A DNA stretch of 64,000 nucleotides from Chitinophaga pinensis (GTDB lineage: Bacteria > Bacteroidota > Bacteroidia > Chitinophagales > CAIOSU01): NCBI GenBank assembly GCA_945901065.1, contig CAMDKI010000002.1, forward strand, positions 434,001-498,000. The letters are read 5' to 3'. The notes beneath the pieces are model-generated. The model did no database searches, had not been told where the DNA came from, and was given only the letters and a program-made list of their open reading frames with translations. Of the stretch, positions 9,721 through 19,299 are shown in pieces; the first letter of the stretch is position 1; each line of letters opens with the position of its first letter. A program made the position numbers and the translations under genes.

Positions 9721-10401
9721 ATGAACTTTCTCTCCCATTATTTTATCGATAGCGACAATCCTTCGGCTTACTTTAAGTTCGGATTGATAATGCCTGATTT
9801 AACTAAAGGGTTTAACCAGCTAATGCGGAAAAAGGTAGCCTCATACCACCCTGAATTGGAAGAGCATTCTGCTATTTCGCAAGGCATTACCAAACATCAG
9901 CTTACCGATAAGATTTTCCACAGCTTACCTGAATTTGAACTTTTACAGGCTAATTTAAAAAGTGAACTGAAAAGCCTACAGCTATTAGAGTCATTGCCCC
10001 GCTCTTGGTTTTTGGCGCATATTGCAGTTGAAATGATGATTGACCGTACTTTGTTAAAACTTTATCCGCATTTATGCGTAGAATTCTACGAAACGCTAGC
10101 AACAGTATCACAACCTGTAGTGGAAAAGTATTTCGCCGAAACGGGCTGTAATCATTTGTACGGGGATTTTTTTGGTAATTTTAAAACATTCACAAAACGT
10201 AGGTTTTTAGAATATTACCCACGTGACGAACATTTTACGGAAGCATTGCTCGGGGCATGGTATAGGGCAACAGGAAACAAAGTAAATGCTGATTTGCGAC
10301 AAAGAACACAAGAAGCATTGCTAGAGTTTGAGCGCCAAAACGCTAACCTGCTGCAAGATATGCCCCAAATAGTGGTTCAACTGCTCAAAACTGCCACATG
10401 A
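9721..10401 (+). CDS. AcpH-like (DUF479) protein, possible acyl carrier protein phosphodiesterase
   Basis: 226 residues. I start it at the ATG at 9721, giving MNFLSHYF, because the family begins with MNFL.H; an upstream in-frame TTG at 9703 only adds a non-conserved tail. The Bacteroidota members resemble AcpH, which removes the phosphopantetheine arm from acyl carrier protein. Compare MPDLTKGF with the G(D)xxKG loop and ITKHQLTDKIFHSLPEF with the H..ID.FTD..P segment of AcpH. Whether this branch keeps that activity is unknown. Its stop overlaps the start of the next gene in ATGA, so it is translationally coupled to the PorV-family gene, with which it has no obvious functional link. Confidence 0.7.
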   Translation: MNFLSHYFIDSDNPSAYFKFGLIMPDLTKGFNQLMRKKVASYHPELEEHSAISQGITKHQLTDKIFHSLPEFELLQANLKSELKSLQLLESLPRSWFLAHIAVEMMIDRTLLKLYPHLCVEFYETLATVSQPVVEKYFAETGCNHLYGDFFGNFKTFTKRRFLEYYPRDEHFTEALLGAWYRATGNKVNADLRQRTQEALLEFERQNANLLQDMPQIVVQLLKTAT

Positions 10402-11507
10402 CACCAAAGACCGGAATCACCATAACCGGACTGTTAGTTTTCGCACTACTGTTTTTGTCGGTATTTTCCGCCAAATCACAGGTACGTAAATACAGCAACG
10501 AGTTCCTATCCATAGGCGTTGGCGCCCGCGGCATGGCCATGTCGGGTGCACAAGTAGCCAGCGTTGACGACGTAACTGCAGGATATTGGAACCCCGCTGG
10601 ACTGGCACAAGTAACCCACAACTTTCAAGGTAGTTTTATGCATGCCGAGTACTTTGCAGGCATAGCCAAATATGACTACGGCTCTATCGTTATTCCGATG
10701 AAAGACAAAAAACGGTTTTTGGGCGTTTCGCTCATCCGTTTTGCAGTTGACGATATCCCAAACACAATCAATTTATTCGACCCCGATGGTACTATAAACT
10801 ATGACAACATCCGTTCGTTTTCCGTGGGCGATTACGGTACATTTATCAGCTATGCCCAAAGTATACCCAAGCTCAAAGATTTGCGCATTGGGGTAAATGC
10901 CAAAGTTATCTATCGTAAAGCGGGCGACTTTGCCACCGCATGGGGTTTTGGCCTCGATTTGGGTGCCCAATACGACATTAAAAAACTAAAATTGGGCTTT
11001 ATGGCCCGCGACGTAACAAGTACATTCAACGCTTGGTCGTTTAACTTTACCGATGAAGAAAAGGATGTATTGGTAGCCACTGGCAACGCATTACCATCTA
11101 GTTCGCTCGAAATTACGGTACCCAAGTTCATTTTTGGTGCTGCTTACGATATCAGCATCAAAGATAAGTTCCATATTTTGCCAGAGCTTAATTTTGAGAT
11201 GAGTACCGATGGAAAACGTAACGTACCTATCCGCACCAATAGTGTAAGCATCGACCCGAAGTTTGGCCTAGAAATGAACTATGCAAAGATCATCTATGTT
11301 CGTTTTGGAGTAGGCAATATACAACGCGTAACCGATGACATTGATGGTAGTGCCATAGTTACTTGGCAGCCAAATATTGGAGTTGGTTTGCGCATAAAAG
11401 GTATTAAAATTGATTATGCTTTTACCGACATTGGTAACCAAAGCGATGCCTTGTATTCGCATGTATTTTCGCTAAATGTAGGGATTAACAAAAGGCAACA
11501 AAAATAA
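10398..11507 (+). CDS. PorV-family type IX secretion outer-membrane protein (PorV2-like)
   Basis: 369 residues with a signal peptide ending SAKSQ. It begins with the family signature GARGMAMSGAQVA followed by TAGYWNPAGLA, seen in PorV/PorQ/FadL-like barrels, and alternating amphipathic strands continue to an aromatic-poor C terminus. PorV proteins shuttle type IX cargo from the translocon to the sortase PorU. The partner here is directly downstream, 3 bases away, a C25 peptidase of the PorU type. From memory, pairs with such a long peptidase are often named PorV2/PorU2, paralogues of the main PorU/PorV; I cannot confirm this without a search. It overlaps the upstream AcpH-like gene by 4 bases. 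Confidence 0.8.
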   Translation: MTPKTGITITGLLVFALLFLSVFSAKSQVRKYSNEFLSIGVGARGMAMSGAQVASVDDVTAGYWNPAGLAQVTHNFQGSFMHAEYFAGIAKYDYGSIVIPMKDKKRFLGVSLIRFAVDDIPNTINLFDPDGTINYDNIRSFSVGDYGTFISYAQSIPKLKDLRIGVNAKVIYRKAGDFATAWGFGLDLGAQYDIKKLKLGFMARDVTSTFNAWSFNFTDEEKDVLVATGNALPSSSLEITVPKFIFGAAYDISIKDKFHILPELNFEMSTDGKRNVPIRTNSVSIDPKFGLEMNYAKIIYVRFGVGNIQRVTDDIDGSAIVTWQPNIGVGLRIKGIKIDYAFTDIGNQSDALYSHVFSLNVGINKRQQK

Positions 11508-11510
11508 GGT

Positions 11511-14500
11511 ATGAAAAGCTCAGTGACATTTAGGTTTTTCCTGGCGCTATTGCTGGCTGTGCCATTATATATGCAAGCGCAAACCTATGGCAACGAATGG
11601 ATTGATTACAGCAAAACTTACTACAAGATAAAAATTGCCCGCGATGGCATATACCGCATACCATATAGCGTATTAAGCGCAGCCAATATACCCGTAACAT
11701 CGGTAGCCGGTAGCCAGTTTACGCTATTCTGCAAAGGCGAGGTAGTACCCATTTATGTATCTACCACTGGCCTTATGGGCAATAACGATTACATCGAATT
11801 TATCGGTAAAAAAAATGATGGCTCGGTTGATCTTCAAATGTTTGAGGATCCATTTTTACAAGCCAATCCATCCTACAGCTTAATTACCGACACCATATCC
11901 TATTTTTTGGCTTGGAACACCATACAACCCGGCAAATTCTTTTCGGCCATACCCAATGACCTTACTAACCTACCAAACAAAGAGATTTATTGCACAACCA
12001 CCATTACCCAATCAACCAACGGCACTTACAACCAAGGCAAACCCGCTTTGCTGGCCGGTGTATCGTTGTACGAATCCATGTTTGATGATGCCGAAGGATA
12101 CGGTGATGCAACTTTTAACTTAGCCAACAAAACATACTCTTTTGCTACACCAGGCATAGTGGCGTCTTCGGCGCTCAATTTTACGCTTAAATTAAATTTG
12201 GTATCCACCTCTGTATCAGATCACCGTCTTCGCATTTCATTCAATGCACTACCGGTATTGATTGATACTAGTTATTATGGCTATCGTTTAAACAAATGGG
12301 AGTGGACCAACACTTCAAACAATCTTAATACCAATAACACCCTCAACATATCGGCCATTGGCCCAGGTAGCATCGATAGAAACCAAGTAATGTTTTTGAG
12401 CCTTACCTATCCGCACAATTTCAATGTAAACGGAGCTACCAAGTTTGAATTTAACCTTAATACTAATTCTGGGATCAAATTCTTGGAGTTTACTTCGTTT
12501 TCGAGTGGCAATACAACACCTATATTATATGACTTAACCAATCAAATACGGATTGAAGGGCAGAACAACTCTGGAACACAGCAATTCAAGATACCTACAC
12601 ATGGCGGTGCTGCCGAACGGGTTTTTTATCTTGCAAACACGAGTAGTACTGAACTATACAGTGTTGCAGCTCTTACTAGAACCACGTTTATAAATTACAG
12701 CAACCCAAGCAACCAAGGTAGTTACATAATAATTACCAGCAATTCGCTAACGAACGACGGCAATGGCAACAACTGGGTAAATGAATATGCACGGTATAGG
12801 GCAAGTGCGGCAGGTGGTGGTTATAGCGTGGCCACCGTTATTGCTGAGCAGTTGTACGACCAGTTTGCTTATGGTATTGCTAAGCATCCTTCGGCCATAC
12901 GAAACTTCATGCACTTTGCCGACGTGAACTGGATTGACAAAAGACCCCAATACCTGTTTTTGATAGGAAAAGGCTTTGAATACAAAAGTATGCGCTCCAG
13001 TTCGGGCACATTCAACGCTTGCCTTTTACCTACTTGGGGATATCCTGGTAGCGACAATCTGCTTGCGGGTACCCCTGGAACTCTTATACCACTTGTACCT
13101 GTTGGCCGCATAGCGGCTATCACACCTGCGCAGGTTAAAGATTACCTCGACAAGGTGAAGGTGTTTGAGGCGGAACAAAATTTGGTTGGCGACCCTTATC
13201 AAACCATTGCAAACAAACTTTGGACTAAAGAATTGCTGCACCTAGGGGGTGGTAACAATAGCAGCGAACAAGCAACTTTTAAGTTTTACTTAGAGAGCTT
13301 TGAGGATATAGTAAGAGATACTTTTTATGGGGGTAATGTTACCTCGTTTTTTAAAAACAGTAGCAACCCTATACAAATTGCCCAATCGAACTTCCTGAGT
13401 AGCAGAATAAACCAAGGCGTATCGCTGTTAACGTTCTTTGGTCACTCTTCTCCGAACTCTTTTGATTTTACTATTGACGACCCAAACAACTACAACAACT
13501 CACCGCGCTTTCCTTTTGTACTTTCTAACGGATGTTATAGTGGTAACATTTTTAACCCCGACCCAGGCATTAGCGAAAATTTTATTTTTGCCCAAAACAA
13601 AGGAGCCATAGCGTTCTTGGCAACTACAGCCCTATCCTCGTCGAACGGTTTAAGTACTTACAGTCGTAATTTCTATTTCAACCTTTCGCCCAAAAACTAC
13701 CTAAGCACCGTGGGCGAGCTAATGAAAAAAACCATTGCTGATATTGAAAGTTGCTGCAATAGCTCGTTCAATAGAATGGTAGCTCAAGACCTTATTTTGC
13801 ATGGCGACCCAGCCCTAAAAATAAACCCGCACCCTAAGCCCGATTATGCACTTGAGGCCCAAAATGTGTTTTTCGATCCTCCTATTGTTACCCTTCAAAC
13901 CGATTCATTTGACCTATACGTAGCTATTGCCAACCTCGGAATGGCTATTGATACGCAAATAAACTTGGAGGTAATACGCACCCTGCCCGACGGCACGTCG
14001 TTTACTTACAACCTATCAGTAGATGGTACTCATTATCTGGATACTTTTAAGCTCACCTTGCCAACGGGTTCGGGTGAGGCATTTGGCTTAAACAACCTGC
14101 AGATAACGATTGATGCTGGCGATAAAGTGCCCTTGGAGCTGTCAGAAACCAACAACACTTTGGGACTTACCTTCAGTATACTCTCCGAAGATGTTTACCC
14201 CATCCATCCATACGAGTTTGCGATAGTACCTAACCAAGGAGTTATTTTAAAAGCCTCCACTGCTAATGCTTTTGCACTGCAAAAGACTTACATCATGGAG
14301 ATTGACACTACCGAGTTGTTCAATAGCCCAGTAAAACGAAGCACGAGCCTAGTGCAAACAGGTGGTGTGCTGAGCTGGACTCCAGGAATAGTGATGACCG
14401 ATAGTACGGTATACTACTGGCGCGTTGGTATTGACTCAACCGGAGCTGGCACGCCGTATCGGTGGAGGAACAGTTCGTTTATCTACATCCAAGATGAATT

Positions 14501-16580
14501 CCCGGGCTGGAACCAAAGCCACTACTTCCAGTATCTTAAAGACGAGTACCAAAACCTTGAACTACCTGCCGACCGCCAGTTTAAATTTGCCGACGATATA
14601 AAGACCATTGCCGTGCGCACAGGTACTTGGGATGGGCAAGGTGGCGCTGTGCCGTTTGATCAAATGGCGTACTTTATAAACAACGTAAAAAAGCAAGATT
14701 GGAACTGCGGCGGAAGCGGTGGATTTCCTGGCGGTGTTACTATTGCCGTTATCGACCCATCAACGGGGAACAACTGGGTGAGCCGCTATGCCGATGTAGT
14801 AACCGATGCCCAATCGGGATACAAAATAAATAGCATCCATAAGAGCATCCATTGCAAAACCATTGATGTGGGCGGCTTTATGTTTCCGGTAAACACGGCA
14901 TACTGGCAACAACGGATTGTTGATTTTGTAAACAGTATACCCAATGGCTATTATGTGCTGGTTTATAGCGTAAATTTTGCCAACTACGCCGGTTGGGGAG
15001 CGCCACTGCAACAAACATTTACCGATTTAGGCTCCACTGCCATACCACAATTGGTAAATCAAAGCGGCAGCTCACCTTGGATAATGTTTACTACCAAAGG
15101 TAACCCAAGTGCTGTACAAGAGGTATCTGGAAATAGTATTAACGATATACTGAATTTCAACACGAGCGTAACTGCCCGTTGGTACGAAGGCCAAATGACT
15201 ACACCACTTATTGGCCCTGCTTATGAATGGGGCTCAGTACACTGGCGCTGGAACTCTTTAGATGCATTGCCTAACGACATTGCAAGTATTGATGTTATTG
15301 GGGTTAATAATGCTGGTATTGAGACCGTTTTGATTCCTAACTTGACCAATTTAGATCAACCATTAACTAACATTAATGCGGCACAATATCCGTTCCTTAA
15401 ACTGAAGCTAACTACCCGCGATGATAGCACGCGCACCCCGGTACAACTTGACTACTGGCGCGTACTTTACAAAAAAGTTCCTGAGGCTGCCTTGAACGCC
15501 TTCCAGCTCTATCAGTTTACCGACTCGATTACATTGGGCGACAACTTGAAACTGGATATAGCGGTAGAGAACGTGTCGCCAGTTGATATGGATAGCCTTT
15601 TGGTGAAATACTCCATCCTAACATCGAATAGGGCCGAATATACCGAATACATACGCTACGACTCGCTGAAAGCCTTCCAATCGGTAAACCTCACTTACCA
15701 GTTCAACTCTAGCTGCAATTGTCTGGATGACGTAAATACGTTGATAATAGAAATAAACCCTGATGATGATCAACCGGAGCAGTTCCATTTCAATAACTTG
15801 GGCATCCTGCAATTCCGCCAACAAGGCGATATTGCCAACCCGCTGTTAGATGTAACGTTCGATAATGTGCATATTATTAATGGTGACATCGTTTCGGCAG
15901 AACCAGAGATATTGATTAAGCTGAAGGACGAGAACCGTTTCTTGGCATTGAACGACACCTCGTTGCTCAATGTATTCTTGAAATACCCTGACGGGCAATT
16001 GATACGCCAAAACTTTACCGACCCAAGGGTACAATTTCGCCCAGCTACTACCAGCCAAGCCAACAATAAAAACAACTTAGCCGAGGTGCAGCTTAACAAA
16101 ACCTTTGAGCAAGACGGCACTTACGAACTATTGGTGCAAGCACAAGATAGAAGCGCTAACGTATCGGGCACTTATGGTGTAGCTGGTGATGGTATTGACT
16201 ATCGTCTTTCGTTCGAAATCATCAACAAATCGATGATAAGCAACGTGCTGAACTACCCCAACCCGTTTACTACCCAAACTAGGTTTGTATTTACGCTTAC
16301 GGGTTCGCAAGTGCCTACATTCTTCAAAATACAGATAATGACCGTATCGGGTAAAGTGGTGCGCGAAATTATGTTGGATGAGTTGGGCCCAATTCGTATT
16401 GGCCGAAACATAACCGAGTTTGCCTGGAACGGCACCGACCAATACGGCGACCCACTTGGCAACGGTCTATACTTGTACCGCATAGTAGCCTCTATTGACG
16501 GCCAAAGCATTGAGAAAATGGGCACTGGCGCCGATAAATATTTCAAGAGCGGTTTCGGCAAGATGTACTTAGCGCGTTAA
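11511..16580 (+). CDS. Very long C25 (gingipain-like) cysteine peptidase, PorU-type sortase of type IX secretion (PorU2-like)
   Basis: 1689 residues with a signal peptide ending MQAQ. The N-terminal part (WIDYSKTYYKIKIA..GIYRI) matches the start of PorU-type proteins. The C25 catalytic region is intact: His645 in FGHSS and Cys675 in NGCYSG, 30 residues apart as in gingipains. The middle (about 800-1550) is a chain of beta-sandwich-like segments. Residues about 1581-1689 form a type IX type-A/FlgD-like C-terminal domain with NYPNPF and GNGLYLYRI. Classic PorU is about 1150-1300 residues, so roughly 400 extra residues sit between catalytic and C-terminal parts. PorU cleaves the sorting domain of cargo and attaches A-LPS. 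Its position after a PorV-family gene supports a paired function. Confidence 0.8.
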   Translation: MKSSVTFRFFLALLLAVPLYMQAQTYGNEWIDYSKTYYKIKIARDGIYRIPYSVLSAANIPVTSVAGSQFTLFCKGEVVPIYVSTTGLMGNNDYIEFIGKKNDGSVDLQMFEDPFLQANPSYSLITDTISYFLAWNTIQPGKFFSAIPNDLTNLPNKEIYCTTTITQSTNGTYNQGKPALLAGVSLYESMFDDAEGYGDATFNLANKTYSFATPGIVASSALNFTLKLNLVSTSVSDHRLRISFNALPVLIDTSYYGYRLNKWEWTNTSNNLNTNNTLNISAIGPGSIDRNQVMFLSLTYPHNFNVNGATKFEFNLNTNSGIKFLEFTSFSSGNTTPILYDLTNQIRIEGQNNSGTQQFKIPTHGGAAERVFYLANTSSTELYSVAALTRTTFINYSNPSNQGSYIIITSNSLTNDGNGNNWVNEYARYRASAAGGGYSVATVIAEQLYDQFAYGIAKHPSAIRNFMHFADVNWIDKRPQYLFLIGKGFEYKSMRSSSGTFNACLLPTWGYPGSDNLLAGTPGTLIPLVPVGRIAAITPAQVKDYLDKVKVFEAEQNLVGDPYQTIANKLWTKELLHLGGGNNSSEQATFKFYLESFEDIVRDTFYGGNVTSFFKNSSNPIQIAQSNFLSSRINQGVSLLTFFGHSSPNSFDFTIDDPNNYNNSPRFPFVLSNGCYSGNIFNPDPGISENFIFAQNKGAIAFLATTALSSSNGLSTYSRNFYFNLSPKNYLSTVGELMKKTIADIESCCNSSFNRMVAQDLILHGDPALKINPHPKPDYALEAQNVFFDPPIVTLQTDSFDLYVAIANLGMAIDTQINLEVIRTLPDGTSFTYNLSVDGTHYLDTFKLTLPTGSGEAFGLNNLQITIDAGDKVPLELSETNNTLGLTFSILSEDVYPIHPYEFAIVPNQGVILKASTANAFALQKTYIMEIDTTELFNSPVKRSTSLVQTGGVLSWTPGIVMTDSTVYYWRVGIDSTGAGTPYRWRNSSFIYIQDEFPGWNQSHYFQYLKDEYQNLELPADRQFKFADDIKTIAVRTGTWDGQGGAVPFDQMAYFINNVKKQDWNCGGSGGFPGGVTIAVIDPSTGNNWVSRYADVVTDAQSGYKINSIHKSIHCKTIDVGGFMFPVNTAYWQQRIVDFVNSIPNGYYVLVYSVNFANYAGWGAPLQQTFTDLGSTAIPQLVNQSGSSPWIMFTTKGNPSAVQEVSGNSINDILNFNTSVTARWYEGQMTTPLIGPAYEWGSVHWRWNSLDALPNDIASIDVIGVNNAGIETVLIPNLTNLDQPLTNINAAQYPFLKLKLTTRDDSTRTPVQLDYWRVLYKKVPEAALNAFQLYQFTDSITLGDNLKLDIAVENVSPVDMDSLLVKYSILTSNRAEYTEYIRYDSLKAFQSVNLTYQFNSSCNCLDDVNTLIIEINPDDDQPEQFHFNNLGILQFRQQGDIANPLLDVTFDNVHIINGDIVSAEPEILIKLKDENRFLALNDTSLLNVFLKYPDGQLIRQNFTDPRVQFRPATTSQANNKNNLAEVQLNKTFEQDGTYELLVQAQDRSANVSGTYGVAGDGIDYRLSFEIINKSMISNVLNYPNPFTTQTRFVFTLTGSQVPTFFKIQIMTVSGKVVREIMLDELGPIRIGRNITEFAWNGTDQYGDPLGNGLYLYRIVASIDGQSIEKMGTGADKYFKSGFGKMYLAR

Positions 16581-16591
16581 ACCCAGTTTGG

Positions 16592-16617
16592 GAACCTGCT
16601 TGCTGGCAGGCAGGTTC
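16592..16617 (+). terminator. Strong GC-rich hairpin just after the PorU-type gene, no T-run
   Basis: GAACCTGC and GCAGGTTC form 8 base pairs, extendable to about 11 through a T-G wobble and TGC/GCA. It starts 12 bases after the stop codon. There is no run of T after it, so it could protect the mRNA end or be a small repeat rather than an intrinsic terminator. Confidence 0.4.
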
Positions 16618-16745
16618 GAAAATGCGGTATTTTGAAAATGAGGGCGATTCGCTAAATTTTTAATAAATAATTTAAGAGGTCTAATGGAAAGATTTTATCA
16701 TTTGATAAGATAGTTTAGGCACGCAACCTAACTCAAGAATAAAGC

Positions 16746-16783
16746 CATTTTCAAATTCCAAATTAGCACATTTTCAAATTGGC
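16746..16783 (-). repeat. Post-stop AATTTGAAAAT repeat, copy 1 (after GMC oxidoreductase)
   Basis: In the sense of the GMC gene the element reads as AATTTGAAAATG, then a TAATTTGGAATTTGAAAATG-like second half, starting 4 bases after the stop codon. Closely related elements occur at 40471-40508, 42044-42080, 46959-46994 and 47026-47062. Confidence 0.75.
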
Positions 16784-16787
16784 AGCA

Positions 16788-18389
16788 TTACGCTATCATC
16801 CCTTCAGCCATTCTCCTTTCCAACGGTTGGTTGGCATTACCGGCTTTTTCAGGCACTTGCGCCATGGCGTATTCGCTTAGGGCAGTAATGCTTAGGCTGG
16901 GGTTTACGCCAAGGTTGCAAGGGATTATGGACCCATCCAAAATGTACATATTAGGGTAGCCAAACACCTGGAAGTTTTCATTAACCACACCCTTGTCAGC
17001 CGTTTCGCCCATGGGGCAGCCACCTAGTATGTGCGCCGTGGTGCTCATATTGAACATCACTTCGGTTACGGCATTCATCGGCACACCACCCGTTTTTTCA
17101 GCATAGCGGTTCATTACCTCTTGCCCGATTGGAATATAAGCCGGCACTTTATCCTGGCCGCTATTATCAATAGCCATGCTACCTCCAAAAAGTCCGCTTT
17201 TCCAAACCATTTTCATGGAGCTATCCAGTGTTTGCATCACCAAGAAAATGATAGAGGTGCTTGCCAGTTTTCGATTGAACATAAACTTGATAACTGAACG
17301 AGGTTTAGTAATCAAGTTACCAATCATTTTGGCGGTGCGCACCAGCGGCTTGCCTTCTCCAGTAGCCAGTGTGCTCAATCGTGCCAGTGCATCCGAGCCA
17401 TTGGAGTATTTTACAATCTCCACATGGGTGTGGTCGTCGGGGTTGAATACCGAACTGATAGCCACCCCGTGATTCAGTTTCTGGTTGCCTCCCATCACCC
17501 CGCACAACGATTCAGAATTGGTGCGCAGGTTCTCCCCTAGCCTATCGCTAAGGTTGGGCATGGTTTTGAGTGCATATTTTTGCTTCAATAGCAAGTCCAT
17601 AGTACCCAGCACACCTCCGCTCACCACCAATCCTTTAGATTGATATACCTTAGCCTGCCTCTTAAACCATGATGTGCTGCTCTGGGTGTGCACATGGTAC
17701 ACATCGTTTAGGTACTCAATCTTAGTAACTATCGTTTCGGCCACCACTTCTGCACCGTATTGCTGCGCAAAATATAGGTAGTTTTTATCGAGGGTATTTT
17801 TGGCACCATGCCTGCAACCTACCATACAACCAGCACACTCTGTGCAACCGGTGCGCTTAGGCCCTAATCCGTTAAAATATGGGTCGATCGCATTTTTGGT
17901 ATCCCCAAAATACACACCCACATCCACATGCCCATAGCTATCGCCGCGTCCCATATCTTGCGCTACCTCCTTCAAAAAGGTATCTTCTGGGTACTCCCTG
18001 TTTACTTTGGTGCTGCCCAGCATAAACTGTGCTTTTCGGTAATAGGGCATCAGCGCTGTTTTCCAATCTTTTATGTGCGACCAAGCAGGGTTATTGAAGA
18101 ATGCATCGGGCGGTACAAAGTGTGTGTTGGCATACACCAAGCTACCACCACCAACACCCACGCCGCTCAAGATAAAGACGTCCTTAAAGAAGGTTAGTTT
18201 TTGAAAACCAAACCATTTCAGCACAGGCACCCAAAGGTATTTGGGGGCGTTCCAATTAGTTTTCGGGAAATCTTTGGCCTCGTAGCGCTTGCCTTTTTCT
18301 AGCACCGTTACACTATAACCCTTCTCTGCCAGCCGCATGGCCGCCACACTTCCCCCGAAACCGGAGCCGATGATGATGTAATCTTTCAT
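16788..18389 (-). CDS. GMC family FAD-dependent oxidoreductase (cholesterol-oxidase-like) with CxxCxxCxxxC motif
   Basis: 533 residues. The Rossmann motif GSGFGG lies at 8-13 and a VGVGGGSLVYAN stretch at about 80-90 binds FAD. A four-cysteine cluster C-T-E-C-A-G-C-M-V-G-C sits at about 182-192, followed by RHGAKNTL. The C terminus has AHILGGCPMG and the catalytic/FAD-proximal N-P segment GVNPSLSITALSEYAMA of GMC oxidases. Members oxidise alcohols or sterols; the substrate here is unknown. There is no signal peptide, so it is cytosolic or peripherally membrane-bound. It is not obviously cotranscribed with the membrane-protein/SDR pair, being separated by 151 bases of tandem repeats. Confidence 0.85.
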   Translation of the reverse strand: MKDYIIIGSGFGGSVAAMRLAEKGYSVTVLEKGKRYEAKDFPKTNWNAPKYLWVPVLKWFGFQKLTFFKDVFILSGVGVGGGSLVYANTHFVPPDAFFNNPAWSHIKDWKTALMPYYRKAQFMLGSTKVNREYPEDTFLKEVAQDMGRGDSYGHVDVGVYFGDTKNAIDPYFNGLGPKRTGCTECAGCMVGCRHGAKNTLDKNYLYFAQQYGAEVVAETIVTKIEYLNDVYHVHTQSSTSWFKRQAKVYQSKGLVVSGGVLGTMDLLLKQKYALKTMPNLSDRLGENLRTNSESLCGVMGGNQKLNHGVAISSVFNPDDHTHVEIVKYSNGSDALARLSTLATGEGKPLVRTAKMIGNLITKPRSVIKFMFNRKLASTSIIFLVMQTLDSSMKMVWKSGLFGGSMAIDNSGQDKVPAYIPIGQEVMNRYAEKTGGVPMNAVTEVMFNMSTTAHILGGCPMGETADKGVVNENFQVFGYPNMYILDGSIIPCNLGVNPSLSITALSEYAMAQVPEKAGNANQPLERRMAEGMIA

Positions 18390-18394
18390 ATTTT

Positions 18395-18427
18395 AGACAC
18401 AAGACGCAAGACACAAGACACAAGACT
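18395..18427. repeat. Heptamer tandem repeat upstream of the GMC gene
   Basis: Four to five tandem units of AAGACAC/AAGACGC. It lies 6 bases upstream of the GMC start codon, where the 5' leader or promoter should be. A second simple repeat with two GACCGTGG units lies at about 18457-18471 in the same gap. Confidence 0.7.
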
Positions 18428-18540
18428 GAATCATGGTTATGCTATTAAAGTAAAACCGTGGACCGTGGTCTGTCGACTGTTGCCCATACTAAACTTATGG
18501 ATTTTTTGGGAGATTGGGAAACTATGTGGTGAGTTTTAGT

Positions 18541-19299
18541 TTACCATCCCCTACCCTGCAAGGCCCACCAAAACGTGAAACTGGTAAACAAGAGGTAACC
18601 AATACCGAATGCAATGGCCCACTTTGCATCTCGAAGCAAATAGAAAGAAACCAATGGTATAATTTGTAGCGCATGCATGCCCAGAAAATGTGCAATGCGC
18701 AAGTCGCCAAACTGGCGGCTCCACCCGACCACTGGCAAGCCTTTGGTTCCATCGGGTGCGCCAACGGTATGCGAGAGTTGCGAACCCATGGTTAATCCTT
18801 GTAAGGCAAAAACCACAAACACCACAATGCCCAAGCGTATACCCCATAAATAAGCTGGAGGCAATGCAGGAAAGTCGCGAATAAAAAATAACAAACCGTA
18901 GTATGCCGTCCACAGGGCAATAACAACCGCGCAAAAAGCCATCACACTAAACATAAACGAATAAAATGGCGTTGAAACATTAAAATGCGACAATTGGCCT
19001 TTGCTGGCTTGCCAAGTTATGTAAACATCTTCAACCAGCAACAACAATATCAAACCCCATGAATAAATCTGAACACTGGGTACTTTGCCTATGTAATGCA
19101 AGTACCAAGCCATAGTACTTGCCAAAATTGCCGACGAAAGCCAAAACTTAAATGGCTTAAACCAAGCACTGGTGCCCAACAAATCAATTGGGTAAAGTTT
19201 AACCAACACAAGGCTAAGAATAGCCATCATAACGCTGGCTAAACTGAAATAAAACAATAACTCGTTCCGTTCTTTCAGTGTCTCTAAAAAAGTAATCAT
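18541..19299 (-). CDS. Seven-helix integral membrane protein of unknown function
   Basis: 252 residues with about seven hydrophobic helices (roughly 15-34, 50-70, 78-96, 112-140, 150-172, 200-221 and 228-250). The conserved-looking part is the loop and helix WSRQFGDLRIAHFLGMHALQ, with two His residues one helical stretch apart that could bind haem or a metal; this is speculation. I do not recognise the family. Its ATG overlaps the stop of the upstream SDR gene in ATGA, so the two are translationally coupled and probably act together, perhaps on a lipid or membrane-borne substrate. Confidence 0.8.
   Translation of the reverse strand: MITFLETLKERNELLFYFSLASVMMAILSLVLVKLYPIDLLGTSAWFKPFKFWLSSAILASTMAWYLHYIGKVPSVQIYSWGLILLLLVEDVYITWQASKGQLSHFNVSTPFYSFMFSVMAFCAVVIALWTAYYGLLFFIRDFPALPPAYLWGIRLGIVVFVVFALQGLTMGSQLSHTVGAPDGTKGLPVVGWSRQFGDLRIAHFLGMHALQIIPLVSFYLLRDAKWAIAFGIGYLLFTSFTFWWALQGRGW

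Noticed and set aside
18395-18427. Possible CRISPR-like array
   Set aside because: The units are 7 bases long and directly adjacent, with no spacers and no cas genes nearby.
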